DNA of 6,151 bases from JARRLC01 sp050290865 (lineage in GTDB: Bacteria > Pseudomonadota > Alphaproteobacteria > Rhizobiales > Rhodomicrobiaceae). How positions within the stretch are numbered: the first letter of the stretch is position 1; every line of letters begins with the position of its first letter. Positions 4,304-6,151 of this stretch are shown piece by piece. Both the position numbers and the translations under genes were made by a program. The notes beneath the pieces are model-generated. The model saw only the letters and a list, made by a program, of their open reading frames with translations. It made no database searches and was not told where the DNA came from. Where the stretch lies: the NCBI GenBank assembly GCA_050290865.1, contig JBNKIW010000100.1, positions 1 through 6,151 on the forward strand. The letters are read 5' to 3'.

Positions 4304-4707
4304 ACGGTCTCACCGAGGAGCAGGAGGCGGCAAGGGATCGCGTGGTGAACGCGGTCAGGACGAGGGCGGTTGCCCCCCGTAACTGGGATGTGGAGGAGTT
4401 GCCTGACGGTTCTTTCGCATACGCCTACAGCAACTCGACCCACATTTGCTGGGACGTTTCCAGAAATGACGTGTGTCTTGGAAAGGGGGAGGTTGAGAAG
4501 ATGAACAGTGAATTTCGACAGCTGACGCACGAACAGCAGGCGGCTGTCAATCAGGCTATCGCCTTAGCGCGCCAGCATAACGAACGCCGGACAGTCAATC
4601 CCCCCGACGGCGGCGAGGCTTATGCCTATCCGCATGCGGATGGCATCGCCTGGGGCTTCAACCGGGCCAGCGACGGCTTCAACATCGCGCGCGGAGTAAC
4701 GAAGTGA
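4300..4707 (+). CDS. Tandemly duplicated two-repeat protein, 135 aa
   Basis: It begins at the ATGA overlap at 4300, with no clear Shine-Dalgarno, so it is probably coupled. The protein is two copies of a ~60-65-residue unit. LTEEQEAARDRVVNAVR (4-20) aligns with LTHEQQAAVNQAIALAR (75-91). PDGSFAYAY (35-43) aligns with PDGGEAYAY (102-110). A W-x-(V/F)-(S/N)-R segment followed by a glycine-ended tail (51-63) aligns with 118-132. Each unit is a helix followed by a small beta sheet. Met68 (ATG at 4501) sits at the repeat boundary and has its own strong GGAGG (4488-4492) at 8-nt spacing, so a separate 68-aa second unit may be made too. Function unknown. Its TGA overlaps the next GTG start. Confidence 0.83.
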   Translation: MNGLTEEQEAARDRVVNAVRTRAVAPRNWDVEELPDGSFAYAYSNSTHICWDVSRNDVCLGKGEVEKMNSEFRQLTHEQQAAVNQAIALARQHNERRTVNPPDGGEAYAYPHADGIAWGFNRASDGFNIARGVTK

Positions 4708-5411
4708 GCGACAGCGCCCTCTTTCTGCTGGCAAGCGTTCCGGTCTTGGGGGCCTTATACGCGCTTGTCGTGAGTGCAAAGCAGCAACCAAATACGCTGC
4801 CCGCAGCACCGCGGCCCGATGCGGCACCGGCGGCGGCACCACGTCCATATGCGCCAAAACTGGCGCCCAAGAGTGTTGACGTGGACGTAAGCACTTGGAC
4901 CAAGCCGCATGTCCAGGTTCGGTGCCTTGACAGCTCATATTCGGCCCGCGCTCACGTTACGAGGCAAGTTACGGTTTCCTCCGAACTGGCTGTGCTTTCT
5001 CAGGCGAGCCTTAGCGACCTCCGAAGCGAGAGGCTTCGACTGCAGCATCAGTTGCGCACGGCGATGTTCGGAAACGACTTCGCAGCCGACCGGCTCGCCC
5101 AGGTCAACATGTTCATCCAGCTCCGCGAGACCTACGGCGAAGAATGCGCACTGCAGCTCCTTGGCCTCGTCAACCGCGAGGGCGGGCGGGATGGAACGCC
5201 TGTCGCCCTCTCTGCACCCGACGCCGAGGTGATCGAGATGGTTCCCGCGCGGCCCACAAGCCGTGACGGTGGACAGCCACGCGACGAGCCGACGCCTTTG
5301 CGGCGCTTGGAACACCAGCCGGAAGATGCCGTGGATTTCAGCGCGCGTGCAGCCGCCTTTCGGGATACCGCCAAGAACGCGCTCGATTGGGCCAGAAGAA
5401 ACCAGAAGTAA
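4704..5411 (+). CDS. Membrane-anchored protein with Pro/Ala linker, 235 aa
   Basis: A GTG start at 4704 overlaps the previous TGA (GTGA) and has GGAG at 7-nt spacing. The N-terminus (SALFLLASVPVLGALYALVV, ~4-23) is a single membrane helix or uncleaved signal anchor. A Pro/Ala-rich linker follows (~29-57). The central domain (~58-160) includes VDVDVSTWTKPHVQVRC and a long helical region (SELAVLSQASLSDLRSERLRLQHQLR, ~93-118) with coiled-coil character. Next comes NMFIQLRETYGEECALQLLGL. The tail is polar with another short helix. The chain after the anchor is on the side set by topology; a short N-terminus followed by KQQ suggests N-out/C-in by the positive-inside rule. No family recognised. It is the first of three consecutive membrane proteins. 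Confidence 0.83.
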   Translation: MSDSALFLLASVPVLGALYALVVSAKQQPNTLPAAPRPDAAPAAAPRPYAPKLAPKSVDVDVSTWTKPHVQVRCLDSSYSARAHVTRQVTVSSELAVLSQASLSDLRSERLRLQHQLRTAMFGNDFAADRLAQVNMFIQLRETYGEECALQLLGLVNREGGRDGTPVALSAPDAEVIEMVPARPTSRDGGQPRDEPTPLRRLEHQPEDAVDFSARAAAFRDTAKNALDWARRNQK

Positions 5412-5416
5412 TTGCC

Positions 5417-5947
5417 ATGCAATACGTTCTTGAGAAGATCGTGGGCATCCTGGTTCTCTACGCGGTGTGGATCGCGCTCGTACGCATTGGCGTAATTCCT
5501 CCGGAACTGGTCGTGATGTTGATTGCAGGTCTTGGAATTGGGCTTGCGATCATCGTGCTACTGAAAGCAGGAAAACGCACGATTGAGGAAACCATTCGCG
5601 GTCTGCCGCAGGCGCCCGCGGGGCAGGCTGCCCTTGCCCCGTCCGCGATGCCGGAAAGTCAACAACCAAGCGCCGAGCAGGCTTGGTCGTGGTGGTTCGA
5701 GCGTTGCGTCTCGTTTGCCCAAGGCGGACGCGTCCGCGCCCCAGAAGCGTTTGCGCACTATCAGCAGTGGGCCGCGGCCAACGGCATCGAGCAGACTGTA
5801 CCGCTGGTGACGTTCGGACGTCTGATAACGACGAGACTTACGAGTATTGGCGGCCGGATAGGGCAGTCGAACGGCCGTGTCTACGAAAACATCAGTCTCG
5901 TCGACCAGGGGACGCGGGCGGAACCGATCGCGGAGGGCATTGTTTAA
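5417..5947 (+). CDS. Two-TM protein with D5/P4-primase-like winged helix, 176 aa
   Basis: The ATG at 5417 lies 5 nt past the previous stop; a TTG at 5387 would overlap it. Residues ~8-25 and ~28-50 are two membrane helices joined by a very short turn (VRIGVIPPE), followed by KAGKR, placing the C-terminus in the cytoplasm. After a Pro/Ala/Gln linker (~63-87) comes a soluble domain (~88-162): WSWWFERCVSFAQGGRVRAP, EAFAHYQQWAAANGIEQTVP, then VTFGRLITTRL and GRVYENISL. This order matches the winged helix at the C-terminus of phage/plasmid D5/P4-type primase-helicases (F...C......V....aY..W....G...ls...FGR.L...G....G..Y.gi.l). Only the DNA-binding wing is here, with no ATPase. It may tether DNA or a replication complex to the membrane. 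Domain match is by pattern only. Confidence 0.82.
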   Translation: MQYVLEKIVGILVLYAVWIALVRIGVIPPELVVMLIAGLGIGLAIIVLLKAGKRTIEETIRGLPQAPAGQAALAPSAMPESQQPSAEQAWSWWFERCVSFAQGGRVRAPEAFAHYQQWAAANGIEQTVPLVTFGRLITTRLTSIGGRIGQSNGRVYENISLVDQGTRAEPIAEGIV

Positions 5948-6151
5948 TGCCGGCGGAGCTGTGGATCGGCGTCGCCGCACTCACCACTGTGGCCCTGTGG
6001 TTGTTGTTCAGCGGCGCCTTGCCTGAGGCGCCGCCGCCTCCAGAAGAGCCTCGGTTGCCACAGCCCATTCTGGTCGATCTGGCGCTGATCAGGACACAGA
6101 TCGAACTGACGATGAGAGGCATGGAGAACGATTTCCGCACCCGGCAGTTGA
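5947..6151 (+). CDS. Membrane-anchored protein (partial, runs off right edge)
   Basis: The ATG at 5947 overlaps the previous TAA (TAATG), with GGAGGG at 9-nt spacing (5932-5937). The 68 visible codons remain open at the edge. An N-terminal membrane helix (LWIGVAALTTVALWLLFSG, ~5-23) is followed by a Pro-rich linker (PEAPPPPEEPRLPQP, ~26-40). A helical segment then begins (LVDLALIRTQIELTMRGMEN). The anchor-linker-helix plan is like that of the 235-aa protein two genes upstream. The missing C-terminus decides its function. Nothing visible identifies a family. Confidence 0.8.
   Translation, partial: MPAELWIGVAALTTVALWLLFSGALPEAPPPPEEPRLPQPILVDLALIRTQIELTMRGMENDFRTRQL

Noticed and set aside
4564..5315. 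Leftward frames of 124 and 126 codons
   Set aside because: They are antisense to the overlapping operon at 4300-5411, whose junctions and internal features show it is the coding strand.
5558..6140. Leftward frames of 140 and 82 codons
   Set aside because: They lie antisense to the winged-helix protein and the last membrane protein; no ribosome binding site and no recognisable pattern.
1..6151. CRISPR array, tRNA or rRNA gene, insertion sequence
   Set aside because: No regularly spaced direct repeats, no cloverleaf or rRNA segments, and no transposase or terminal inverted repeats were seen on either strand.

Overview
The window is a GC-rich stretch of bacterial DNA that looks like part of an accessory element (prophage, integrative element or plasmid) rather than a core chromosomal region. 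The reasons are a DnaA-N-domain protein at the left edge, three small helix-turn-helix (HTH) regulators, a BrnT-type toxin-antitoxin pair, and a tight run of short genes with no recognisable housekeeping function. The host is most likely an alphaproteobacterium or a similar GC-rich proteobacterium. That is an inference from base composition, the BrnT/HTH pairing and Shine-Dalgarno use; nothing in the window proves the taxon.

Layout. (1) Positions 1-1572 are transcribed leftward. A good sigma70-type promoter at 1544-1572 carries a palindromic operator. It is followed by a ~175-nt leader, an 83-aa acidic protein, a 44-aa Cys/His-containing protein whose frame continues past an amber stop, and a 57-aa basic protein. 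Next come several hairpins and an intrinsic terminator, then the start of a DnaA-N-domain protein that runs off the left edge. The terminator lies only ~10 nt upstream of that gene's Shine-Dalgarno, so expression of the replication-type gene probably needs readthrough. (2) Positions 1624-3160 form a second leftward operon: an XRE regulator, a BrnT-family toxin, a BrnA-like antitoxin with an XRE HTH in place of the usual ribbon-helix-helix, and a fourth small XRE protein. It is closed by a textbook terminator at 1624-1655. (3) From 3268 to the right edge, eight rightward genes follow, the last six or seven tightly spaced or overlapping. Two are small Asn/Ser-rich proteins and one is a small Ala-rich helical protein. 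One is an internally duplicated protein with a second strong ribosome binding site at the repeat boundary. Then come three successive N-terminally membrane-anchored proteins with Pro-rich linkers. The middle one carries a winged helix resembling the C-terminus of phage/plasmid D5/P4-type primases.

How it may work. The region reads as a switch: regulator and addiction genes in the middle, a replication-linked arm to the left, and an uncharacterised, partly membrane-bound gene set to the right. Both regulated intergenic regions share a 15-bp motif (13 of 15 identical) close to a GTATAC site, so one XRE repressor may control both. The right-hand operon, with its membrane-tethered primase-type winged helix, is the best candidate here for something undescribed; its function cannot be read from sequence alone.
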